From positions 3,286,001 through 3,350,000 of the forward strand of contig JAETXT010000011.1 of NCBI GenBank assembly GCA_019188255.1: 64,000 nucleotides of DNA, given 5' to 3'. This document shows, piece after piece, positions 53,404 through 64,000 of the stretch (the stretch's first letter is position 1; every line of letters begins with the position of its first letter). The notes below the pieces were generated by a model that saw nothing but the letters and a program-made list of their open reading frames with translations, did not search any database and was not told the origin of the DNA. A program made the position numbers and the translations under genes. The stretch is from Verticillium longisporum (taxonomy: Eukaryota; Ascomycota; Sordariomycetes; Glomerellales; Plectosphaerellaceae).

Positions 53404-53712
53404 TAATTACTCTAAATAGTACTGGTAGGCTATTTTAGAAGTACTTCTAAACCCCTACTTTTCTTCCTTAATTTTAAATAATTGGAATAAGACTTTTCTA
53501 TTCTATACTAAGCTTCGCTACCTCTATTCTAATTATAAAGTATAATTAATATAGTTAGTTCTATACTTCTACTATATAAATTTATATTTATTTATTATAA
53601 AAACGACCCCTATAATTATAATAAGTAATAAAGAGGGAGTTCTTATAGTTCTTAGCTAAATTATAATTTATCTTAATAATAAAATCGATTTATTTATTAG
53701 TAATAATAAAGA
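53400..53712 (+). repeat. Partial second copy of the unidentified element
   Basis: The sequence from 53400 to 53712 aligns in the same orientation with about 50451-50775 (shared landmarks gtac.tctaa.ccc, ggaataagactttt and aatcgat.tatttatta). It therefore repeats the element's left interior immediately after its right end. It is cut off by a Copia LTR at 53713 and may continue beyond the window. Confidence 0.7.
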
Positions 53713-53996
53713 TATTAAGAGGGCTTTACTATTTATATAAACCCTAATTTATTACCTTAGCTATATCTAAGAGCTCTAAATAGGTAGGGTAGGTAATATA
53801 AGACTTATAATAATTATTAATATCTCTAAATTACTACTACCTATATAAATTAGATATACCTATCTAATTTACTAATTATATAAGCCATGAATTATATACT
53901 CCTAAGAGCTATAAATCCTAGCCCTAGTAATTACTATATCGGTAAATCCCGTATAGTAATTACTGCCCTAAGCGATTCCCTAATATTAGTTTAATA
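53713..53996 (-). repeat. 3' LTR of Copia element 1
   Basis: 284 bp beginning TATTAAGAGGG and ending TTTAATA, the RIP-converted forms of TGTTGAG and TTCAACA. Almost every CpA/TpG of the intact LTR is TpA here. Confidence 0.9.
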
Positions 53997-54769
53997 CTAG
54001 CTCTCTTTTCTTTATAAATAGGATTACTATAGAACTAATATTAGAAGCTATTACCTAGGTTAATAGCTATTCTAATACGCTTATAATTCTCTAGTCTCTA
54101 ATATATTAGATCCTTAATCTATAAAATAATAAATAAATAAATAAATAAGTAATAATAGGAGAATAATAGATAGAATAAGGAAAATATAGCTTAATATTAC
54201 TATTCCTATAAATACTAGATCCCTTAATCCCTAGCTCTACGGATTAGCTAAACTAGCTATTAAATAGCTCTCTAAGGAAATAAGTTAAATTATAATTAAA
54301 TAATAAGAATAGGCGTTTAAACCCTTTAATAAAGGAAATAAATAGTAATTAAATAATATAATACCTAATCAATTAATATTCTTATAATAACTAGATATAA
54401 GCTTCTAAAGTCTCTAAATCGCTAGTATATTAATAGAGGGTAGAAGAATAATTATTATTATTCTTTTATTAGCTTTTTAATAGGAATAATAGAATTAAAT
54501 TACTTTTAATAGGAATAATAGAATTAAATTATTTAAATAGAATTAATAGATCCTATTAAGCTAGTTTAATAAATATTATATTCTATAGATCTATATATCT
54601 AATTAATAAATTATAATAATTCTATTTCTTTTACTTTTCCTCTTCCCTATAACGATTCTTTATTTTTAAGATTAGCTAGCTTAATCTACTATTTTAGAGC
54701 TCTAATAATTAATAATTCCCCCTTTTTACTATTCTCTCTTTCTCTCTTTCTCTCTCTTCTTAGCCTCGA

Positions 54770-55450
54770 TAATACCTTTTAAATATAAAGCCTTTATACC
54801 TATTACCCCTCCTATTAAGAGAGTAGCTAAGTATAAGAATATAGTTAATATTAATTATAGAAGCTATTAATCCTAGTATATAGTATATATATATAATAAT
54901 ATTTACAAGGTCCCCTATTTAGAGTATTTAAAGTCTTATCTTACTAGTAAGTAAATTGAAACTAACGTTAATAGCGTATATTACGATTTAGAGCTTAAGG
55001 GTTCCTATTATTATAAGTATACTTCTAAGTACTCTTATAAATTAATATAAGCTTCTACGATCTCTATTTCTAGTATCCTTAGCTCTAACGATTATTATCT
55101 ATAGTCTAGCTAGAGTATTTAAGCTTATTATAAAGTTTTTAAAAGCTTAGGATAAGAATAATAAGCTAATAAGCTCTTATCTCTATCCTTTCCCTTAATT
55201 ATCTAATTATATAATTAGCTAATAATAAGGTTATAAAATATAGAGAAGTAATATATTATTATTAAAGGTATATTATAGATTATTAAAGAGCAGGATATTA
55301 AAGGGGGTAATAACTTTAATAAAGACCTCGATAATCTTAATAATATTAACTATAAAGCGGCTAAGTAGGCTATAGCTCTATAGCTCTTTAATTACTTCTA
55401 GTAGGACTTATTAAAGTAATTAAACTCGGATTCTTCGGATTCTAAGGCTT
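54770..55450 (+). pseudogene. RIP-mutated antisense ORF of Copia element 1
   Basis: Plus-strand reading between the 3' LTR and the end of pol. From about 54900 one frame is open apart from TAA/TAG codons that RIP could have made from CAA/CAG. It has regularly spaced TAT/TAC codons where TGT/TGC would give CxxC-type motifs. The last part, ending ttcggattctaaggcttag at about 55450, matches the plus-strand tail kept by the intact copy (17383-17586). A putative intron end (ctaat...attag) lies before that tail. Function unknown. Confidence 0.4.
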
Positions 55451-55499
55451 AGTCCGCTTTATAGAGTAATTACTTTATTATTTTACTAATTATAGAGTT

Positions 55500-55788
55500 T
55501 ATTAAGAGGGCTTTACTGCTTATATAAACCCTGATTTATTACTTTAGCTATGCCTGAGAGCTCTGAATCGGTAGGGTAGGTAATATAAGGGTTATAATTA
55601 TTAATAATTCTATCTCTCTAAATTACTACTACCTATATGAATTAGATATATCTATCTAATTCACCGATTACGTAAGCTATAAATTACGTACTCCTAAGAG
55701 CTATGAATCCTAGCCCTAGTAATTACTATATTAGTAAATCCTATATAGTAATTACCGACCTAGGTAATCCCCTAATATTAGTTTAATA
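55500..55788 (-). repeat. 3' LTR of Copia element 2
   Basis: 289 bp, TATTAAG...TTTAATA, same length as its partner at 62752-63040 and of the subfamily-B type (gaatcggtagggtagg). Confidence 0.93.
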
Positions 55789-56589
55789 CTAGCTATCTTT
55801 TCTTTATAGATAGGATTACTTAAGGGATTAATATTAGGCTCTATTACCTATATTAATAGCTACTCTAATATGCTTATAATCCTCTAATCTCTAGTATATT
55901 AGATCTACTAGTTATCCTAATCTATAAAATAAATAAATAAATAAGTAAATAAGTAATAATAGGAGAATAATAGATAGAATAAGGAAAAATATAGCTTAAT
56001 ACTACTATTCCTATAAGCGCTAAATCCTTAATCCCTAGCGCTATAGATTAGTTAAACTAGCCGCTAAATAGCTCTCTAAGGAAACGAATTAAATTATAAT
56101 TAAATAATAGGAATAGGCTTTTAAACCCTTTAATAAAGGAAATAAATAGTAATTAAATAGTATAATAGCTAATTAAATAGCGCTCTTATAATAGCTAGAT
56201 ATAAGCTCCTAAAATCTCTAAATCGCTAATATATTAATAGAGGGTAGAAGAATAATTATTATTACCCCTGTTATTAGCTTTCTTAATAAGAATAATAGAA
56301 TTAAACCGCCTTTAATAGGAATAATAGAATTAAACTATTTAAATAGGATTAATAGATCCTATTAAGCTAATTTAGTAAATATTATACTCTATAGATCTAT
56401 ATATCTAGTTAATAAATTATAGTAATTCTATTCCTTTTATTTTCCCTCTTCCCTATAATAATTCTTTATTTTTAAGATTAGCTAGCTTAATCTACTATTT
56501 TAGAGCTCCGACGATTATTAAATCCCTATTTTTATTACTCTCTCTTTCTCTCTTTTTCTCTTATCCTAGCCTCGATAATACTATTTAAG

Positions 56590-57254
56590 CGTAAAGCCCT
56601 TATACTTATTACCCCTCCCGCTAAGAGAGTAGCGAAGCGTAAGAACCTAATCGGCATTAATCGTAGGAGCTACTAATCCGGGATATAATATATATATATA
56701 GTAATATTTATAAGGTCCCCTATTTAGAGTATTTAAAGTCTTATCTTACTAGTAAGTAAATTAAAATTAACGTTAATAGCGTATATTATAATTTAGAGCT
56801 TAAGGGTTCCTATTATTATAAATATACTTCTAAGTACTTTTATAAATTAATATAAACTTCCGCGATCTCTATTTTCTAGTATCTATAGCTCTAACGATTA
56901 TTATCTATAATCTAGTTAGGGCGTTTAAGCCCGCTATAAAGTTTTTAGCTATTTAGGATAAGAATAATAAGCTAATAAACTCTCTTCTCTATTATTTCCC
57001 TAATTATCTAATTATACGATTAGCTAATAGGGGATATAGGATATAGAGAAGTAATATATTATTATAAAGGGTATATTAACGATTATTAAGGAGGAGGAAG
57101 CGAAGGGGGGTAATAACCTTAATAAGGACCTCGATAGTCTTTATAATACTAACCGTAAGGCGGCTAAGTAGGCTATAGCTCTATAGCTCTTTAACTACTT
57201 CTAGTAGGACTCGCTAGAGTAGTTAAACTCGGATTCTTCGGATTCTAAGGCTTA
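56590..57254 (+). pseudogene. RIP-mutated antisense ORF of Copia element 2
   Basis: Plus-strand counterpart of the frame in element 1. The stretch from about 56710 reads AAG-GTC-CCC-TAT and so on, with possible Cys codons hidden as TAT/TAC and stops attributable to CAA/CAG. A typical fungal intron end (ctaattatctaa...gattag) occurs near 57005-57023. The frame then continues through gagaagta and gacctcgat to the TAG at about 57252. About 1.1 kb of this region is missing from the intact element. Confidence 0.42.
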
Positions 57255-60200
57255 GTCCGCTTTATAGAATAGTTACTTTACTATTTTACTAATTATAGGG
57301 TCGTCGTTTTTACTTCTAGGGTACTCGTTTTTAAGCTTTACTATATTTTTACTAATATTAATTACTTTTACCCCTTAATTATTCTTTTCTTAATATTTAA
57401 TTTATCCTTTAATCCTAATTATAACTTCATTAAAGCTTATTAGTACTTCTAGTACTTAGTTTAGTACTCCTTTAGTTATTAAATCTATAGGGTTATCGCC
57501 TCTAGCGATCTAATGAATTTCGTCGATTTCGTATTCTTTATAGCTTTATTATAATACTATAAGATCTATTATTAAGCGTTTCTCTACTATTATACTTAAT
57601 TAAACTAGGTATTAATAGAGCGAATAGCTATCGGTATAGATAATTATCTATAGAAGTAGTAGTTCTAAGCATTTATAGATCTCTTAGAGCGTCTATTTAA
57701 GGATATAAGCTATATCGAAGCTATTAATTATCCTATAGATCTCGCTAGCTAGAATTAAATATATAATCTATTTATATTTAATAGATTATTAATAGAGGAT
57801 ATTATTATATATTATAAAGGTATTCTCCTAATCGTAAGAACGTTTATTATTAAGGAGGATAATAAATCTAATTTATAAACTTAGGTCCTTATTATTAGCG
57901 AAGGAGCTATTAATAAATATATAAAGTTAAGCCGTTAAGAGATCTAAGCGTATATAATTTAGGCTATAGCTTATATTAGCGATCTACTATTATATATATT
58001 TATTAAGCTATTTAAAGTCGTCCTTTTATAGGTTCTTAGCTTAAGCTATAATAGAGAAATCGAAGGCTACTTCTAATTAATAGGTTAAAGTAATATAGGT
58101 ACTACGAGCTCTCTAGGCGATATATTCCTATTCTAAGCTCGCTATCCCTAGGGTTACTAGCTCTAGGCGATTATTTTAGCTTTTCTATTAAATCGTAAGG
58201 TCTTTAATTCTAACTTTAATAATATAACTATTAAAGACGCTATTAGATCCTATATTAAGGATAGAAGTAAGCTTTACTTAGAAGCTAGCGCTTTCGAGCT
58301 CTATTTATTCCTTTTATATAAATATAGGCTCTCCGAAGTTAAAGGTATTATTAATCTATATTCCGATTAGTCTAAAGCTCTCTCTAGCTATAATTAGAAG
58401 TAAATATAGATCGTAGCCTATTAGAATAGCGTTTAGGCGCTCTCTATAATAGTATTAATAGGTTATAAACTAATAGAGACCTAATTCTATAATATTATAG
58501 AGCGGCTTTATAATATAGAAGACGATTCTATTAGGGTATCTATATTATAGCTCTTTAAGAATATATAGGAGAATATTATATAATAGATCTATAGCGCTCT
58601 AGGTATAAGCTTAATTAATATTATAGAGTATTAATTAATAGCTACGTTACTATAATATTAGGGTAATTACTAGGATTAGTTATTAGCTATAGCGTATAAT
58701 CGTAGACGATTACGTTAATAGGGTTATCTTCTCTTAATTACTATATCCCTAAACTATTAATCTTAACTTCTTATATAGACCTTAAGGGAGGCCTTTTACT
58801 TCTCTTATAAGCTAGTATTTAAAGATCTTAGTACTAGGAAATACGGATCTCCTAATCAGTACGATTATTCTAGCTACTAGGAATAAATCGATTTCCTCCT
58901 AGTCGGACTATTTAAATAGCTTCCTAGGGGTCGTTATTCTACTTTTATTATATAGTTAAATAGCTAGGTCGTACCCCTACTATTCCCTTTTAATAATAAA
59001 TTAGCGCTCGATCTATAAAGTCCTAATTATATTATTCTTATAATCTATAAAAGCTATTTATAATAGATTCGTAGTATTTATTAACTTCCTAGGTCTCTTA
59101 TATTATTATAATAGAATTAGGTCTAAATACTTAAATAGTTCTAGGGTCTCTAGAGTTCGAATTACTATTATCTCCCTAGCTTATTAATCTAGCGATCTAT
59201 TATATAGCTTAACGTATATTCCTCTAAACTCTATTAGGCTATTAACTATTTCGATTATAATTATTATATTAGAAACTATTATAACTTTATAAGGACTAGT
59301 CTATTTCTCCTATTCTCGGAATATAAGAACGTTGCTTCCTAGCTCTAGCGATCTCGGTAATAATTACTTAATATCTAGTCTATTATAGGTATTAAGAGTA
59401 TTATTAACCTTCCGCTTAGTAACTATTCGCTAAAGCTCTACTATCGCCTTATTAATTACTTTAGTATACTATACTTAGGTCGTAGTAAATGCTAAGTTAA
59501 TAGTAATCCTAGGTATTGCCCTAAATATAAGTAATATAGGTACTAATCTATTAGGCCTAGTAGTATTATTTATTGCCTTTATAGCTCCTTAAAGTAGCGA
59601 TTCTAGGCTTATATTACGAGACTCTACTTTTAAGATCTCGTATACTCTATATATTAGCTTATAATAGCTCTTAACCTTATCGATTAATTAATAGGCCTTT
59701 ATAGGGATCTAATAATAGGTTATACTTAGGAGGCGTATCTCTACCCTAAACTCTATAGAGGTAAAGTTCGTTCTAGTATTAATAGTTATAATATCTAGAG
59801 GCCTAAGGTATATATCTAATTAATACCTCTTAAGAGCTTCCTATATTATATAAGCTATAAAATTAAGAATAAAAGTTATAGATTAAAATCCTATATTTAT
59901 ATTGATTATATAAAGAATAGGCTTTTTATCTAAGTATATAATATCGACTAAAACCTTATTATTAAAGTCGATATCTAACCTAAGGGTAAACTTAAAGCGT
60001 TATAGAGACTTCCCTTTAATCTAATAATAGTAATAGAAGCGGTTTATTAGCTCTAGAGTATCCCGATTTACTTCCTAGTCTACTCTCTAGAATAGGTTCT
60101 ATAGCTTCTCTATAGATAAATAACCGAACTATTTATAAATATATTAAAGCTCTACTTCTATTAGAAACGCTATTCTATTACTCTCTATCCCTATTATATA

Positions 60201-62407
60201 TATAATCCTAGAGCTAATATAGGTCTTTATATTTAAGAAGAATTATAAATAGCTCTATTTATAAAAAATAGGTATATACTCTTAGATCTCCTTAATATAC
60301 TTTACTAGCTTATTATATATATTATCTAAATAGATTCCGAGATCGTTTATATCTTTAATATAAAGTAGGAATAGGGTATCTATTAGGACGATATAGAATA
60401 TAATTCTCTTAATTAATATTAGAATAGTAATCTCCTCTATTATAGAAATAGAATTTCCTATTCCGAATCTTATTCTAGCCCCTATTCCTTATTTATTAAT
60501 TATTAAGCTTAATATTAAGGCTATTAGGGCCCTTATTTATAAAGCTCCTATTATAGAAACTAATATTATACCTATATTAGGGATAATATTATACTATATA
60601 GAAGTACTATTAATCTAATATTAAATAAAGAGCTATTCTATTAGAGCTATTATTTTAGCTTTCGGACTACTCCCCCTAATTCTATATTAGAATAACTTAT
60701 TTACTAGGAAGTATATAGTATAGGTATTTATTAGTTCGCTCTCGGGATTAGACTTAAAAGTATCGTTTACTCCTAGCTTATCGGAAATAGGATTATCTAA
60801 TTCCGAGCTCTTAATAGGTTCTATTATTATTAAAAATTAATAGTATCCCTTCTACTAATCCCTATATACTTCCTATATACGTTTCTATTACTCTTTCGAA
60901 CGTTATTACTCCTTAGGAGAATATTTCGTCGATCTATAGTCTAATTTAGAATATATCTAGTATTTACGAATTCTAGATAATTAACGATTATTAGTTCTGC
61001 GTATTAATTACTCTCTACGATCTCCCCTTCTATTAACCTAGTAATATCCGCTCTTATAATATCTATTAGTATAGAAGTACTTAAGCATTCTAGTATTCTC
61101 CTCTACCTTTAATATACTCTTAAGCTATATAGATAGTATATTAAAAGATCGCTCTAGCCTTATTAATATAATCTTTAGCTCTAGGATACCTTAAACCGCT
61201 TTTAGAGTATTTATATAGAGATAAGTCTCTTCCTTAAATATATAATTAAGTATTCTCTAGTATTATTAAAGCCTATCTAGAAGGATCTAGAGAACTTCTA
61301 TTTATAGCTTTCCTATATTATTAGCTTCTATTACTATAGAATAGAACGTTATTAAGCTCTAATCTATATAATACTATATTCTATTAATCTCTAAATCGAA
61401 TTATTATTTAATTATTAAATATATTTAATAGAGTCTTATATTCTAGTTTATATATTCTAGGAAGAAAGTTTATATATACTTTAAAAGTATATTTAGGAAG
61501 AGTATATAGAGCTATATATAGCGGATTTATAATAGTTTATAAACGTTTATAAAGATATATATTTTATCGTTAAGGATATTATATATCTTATTAGAATAAT
61601 TACTCTCCTTATTCTAGAGTAATATAAATTACTTAATTATAGCTCTATCGATTAATAAATTTACCGATTTATATAATAATAAAGTATAATATTAAATTAA
61701 TAAATTCTAAGTAATATTTAGGGGTAGGGTCTTATTTCTTTATAATTAAAGTATAATCTCTTATTAGCTAGATTACCTATTCTATTAATTAGATAACCTT
61801 AGAACTAAGGGCTATTAGGGATCTATCCTCCCCGTGTATAGTTTTTAGATTTAAGATAGCTAAGCATTCCTTATAGATTACTATTCATCGTCCTATTAGT
61901 CTTATTATTCCTTTACTCTTTAGAATACTAAGTCCTAATTAATAATAATCGATTCTATTATATCGAGTATCTCTTCCTATAAAAGTATTAGGATTAATCT
62001 CTTTAACGTCTTAGTATTTACTACTCCTAGAAAAGGGATCCTACGCTCTATTAAATATACCTTTAATACTCGAGTAATTATTATATTATAGGAATTAAAG
62101 TCTTCTTCAGTCTAGCCCTAGAAGTCTTTAATAAATACCTCTAAGAGGTAAACTCTCTTTATAGTCCTATATATACTTATTACTTTAAAGATCTAAGCGC
62201 TCTTAAGATCTACGGATACCGAATCTAGTAATCTAAGGAACCGTAATTCTACTCTATTAATAATAAAGTTAATATCGAGACCCTTCCTAACCTTCTATAT
62301 TAAGCGTAATATACTAAATTCTTCTAGAATACTATCGAACTCCTATTATATCTTTTTAATACTCTCTAGCTCTATTACGGAGCTATTATTATAATCCGAG
62401 GAGCTTA
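57252..62407 (-). pseudogene. RIP-mutated Copia Gag-Pol of element 2
   Basis: Collinear with 17583-22739 across its whole length. Landmark strings such as ctctaggcgat (near 58151), gcgtttaggcgctctc (58429) and cgattctaggct (59598) align in order. Differences are overwhelmingly C-to-T and G-to-A. No frame survives. Confidence 0.9.
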
Positions 62408-62751
62408 TTATCGCTAATTTTATTAAAGCTCTATTATAGCTAATTAACAATTCCGTAGAGCTTCGTTTATCGGGTTTAATAGCTAGTAATATAGCTTAGG
62501 TAGTAATCTTAGGCGTAAGAGTCCTAAGGTACTCGAAGTAGACGGTGCTCCTATAGATTACGTAATAGGGGATTTCCCTATTACTAAGCTCTTATAAGAG
62601 TCCTAAAGTATTTAAAGTAAATAGTGCTTTTGCGATTATTTATAAAGTATAATTGATAAGCTTATATATAGCGAATTTACTATCTATAGGATCGATCCTA
62701 ACTTCTCTAGCTCTAGCTATTCTATATTACATTAAACGTAATACTAATTAG

Positions 62752-63040
62752 TATTAAGAGGGCTTTACTATTTATATAAACCCTAATTTATTACTTTAGC
62801 TATGCTTAAGAGCTCTAAATTAATAGGGTAGGTAATATAAAGGTTATAATTATTAATGATTCTATCTCTCTAAATTACTACTACCTATATAAATTAGATA
62901 TACCTATCTAATTTACCGATTATATAAGCTATAAATTATATACTCCTAAGAGCTATAAATCCTAGCCCCAGTAATTACTATATCGGTAAATCCTATATAG
63001 TAATTACCGATCTAGGTAATCCCCTAATATTAGTTTAATA
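62752..63040 (-). repeat. 5' LTR of Copia element 2
   Basis: 289 bp beginning TATTAAGAGGG and ending TTTAATA, followed directly by the GAGTT duplication and the resumed sequence of element 1. Confidence 0.93.
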
Positions 63041-63045
63041 GAGTT

Positions 63046-64000
63046 ATTATTTTTACTTCTAAGATATTTATTTTTAAGCTTTATTATATTTTTAGTAATA
63101 TTAATTACTTTTACCCCTTAATTATTCTTTTCTTAATATTTAATTTATCTTTTAATCCTAATTATAATTTTATTAGAGCTTATTAGTATTTCTAATATTT
63201 AATTTAATATTCTCTTAATTATTAAATCTATAGAGTTATTACTTCTAGCGATCTAATGAATTTTATTAATTTTATATTCTTTATAGCTTTATTATAATAT
63301 TATAAGATCTATTATTAAGTATTTCTTTATTATTATACTTAATTAAATAAAGTATTAATAGAATAAGTAGCTATTAATATAGATAATTATCTATAAGAAT
63401 AATAGTTCTAAGTATTTATAGATCTCTTAGAATATCTATTTAAGGATATAAGCTATATTAAAACTATTAATCATCCTATAGATCTTATTAGCTAGAATTA
63501 AATATATAATTTATTAATATTTAATAGATTATTAATAGAGGATATTATTATATATTATAAAGGTATTCTCTTAATTATAGGAATATTTATTATTTAGGAG
63601 GATAATAAATCTAATCTATAAATTAAAGTCTTTATTATTAATAAAAGAGCTATTAATAAATATATAAAATTAGGCTATTAAGAGATCTAAGTATATATAA
63701 TTTAGGCTATAGTCTATATTAGCGATCTACTATTATATATATTTATTAAGCTATTTAAAGTCGCCCTCTTATAGGTTCTTAATTTAAGCTATAATAGAGA
63801 AATCGAAGGCTACTTCTAATTAATAGATTAAAATAATATAAATACTGTAAGCTCTCTAAATAATATATTCCTATTCTAAGCTCGCTATCTCTAGGGTTGC
63901 TAGCTTTAAGCGATTACTTTAACTTTTCTATTAAATTATAAGATCTTTAATTCTAATTTTAATAATATAATTATTAAAGACGCTATTAGATCCTTTATTA
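63046..64000 (-). pseudogene. RIP-mutated pol 3' end of Copia element 1, truncated by the window edge
   Basis: Collinear with about 17640-18600 of the intact copy and with 57303 onward of element 2, but more heavily mutated. It is the RNase H/RT end of pol on the minus strand. Confidence 0.85.

Larger units (their letters stand above)
55500..63040 (-). mobile_element. RIP-mutated full-length Copia element (element 2) nested in element 1
   Basis: A 7,541-bp element with 289-bp LTRs at both ends and a perfect 5-bp duplication GAGTT (55495-55499, 63041-63045). The site falls in the pol-adjacent region of element 1 (equivalent to about 17633 in the intact copy). Its internal order is identical to the intact element but with about 1.1 kb extra between the 3' LTR and pol. 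LTRs match the solo LTR at 14892-15180. RIP has destroyed all frames. Confidence 0.94.
53713..64000 (-). mobile_element. Older RIP-mutated Copia element (element 1), interrupted and running off the window
   Basis: The 3' LTR is at 53713-53996, with 3' internal sequence to 55499. Element 2 then interrupts, and element 1 resumes at 63046 with sequence homologous to the intact copy from about 17640 upward. It continues to the end of the window inside the pol relic. The LTR matches the intact copy's subfamily (aataggtagggtagg). It is very heavily RIP-mutated, and the 5' LTR lies outside. Confidence 0.88.

Noticed and set aside
53997..55499. Reading the extra Copia segment as an envelope-like gene
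   Set aside because: The frame is on the strand opposite pol and shows no membrane segment. An antisense cysteine-rich frame fits better.

Overview
The window is nuclear DNA of a filamentous ascomycete (Pezizomycotina, most likely Sordariomycetes-like). Four things support this: short GT-AG introns with CTAAC/CTAAT branch sites, GC-rich genes that resemble fungal families (a CreB-type deubiquitinase, Cr-1/Mac1-type adenylate cyclase, ALG12, Yos1, a mitochondrial phosphate carrier), Fot1-, Copia- and Gypsy-type transposons, and AT-rich tracts with the signature of repeat-induced point mutation (RIP). No species is claimed.

Layout. Region 1-6.7 kb is a gene island: an NAD-dependent epimerase/dehydratase-like gene (+), a small conserved fungal protein with two apparent frameshifts (+), and a CBS-domain protein (-). 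Region 6.69-27.23 kb is a nested transposon block. A RIP-destroyed Ty3/gypsy-like element on the minus strand (RNase H and integrase still legible) lies between 159/158-bp direct repeats. It is interrupted by a 1,860-bp Fot1/pogo-like DNA transposon (TA duplication, 48-bp perfect inverted repeats), a 289-bp solo Copia LTR (duplication AATAC) and a 6,451-bp Ty1/copia element with an open 1,718-residue polyprotein (duplication AACTC). Region 27.2-50.4 kb is a second gene island: a gene relic, the mitochondrial phosphate carrier (+), creB (+), a YOS1-like gene (-), ALG12 (+) and a very large adenylate cyclase (-). The cyclase gene and its upstream region hold many minisatellites. Region 50.4-64 kb is a second RIP block: a 3-kb unidentified element with inverted ends, then one RIP-mutated Copia element nested in another of the same family.

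How the parts relate. The gene islands carry housekeeping and signalling functions: carbon-repression deubiquitination and cAMP signalling 4 kb apart, and a divergent YOS1/ALG12 pair that both serve the ER and secretory pathway. The transposon blocks record a time series. The oldest elements have almost no CpA/TpG left, while the Fot1-like and one Copia insertion are essentially free of RIP and therefore recent. The old Copia copies keep about 1.1 kb between pol and the 3' LTR that the young copy has lost. That segment appears to encode an antisense, cysteine-rich protein.

Limits. Splice sites were assigned by eye and no database search was possible. Several single-base frameshifts lie in or near G/C-rich runs and may be assembly errors.
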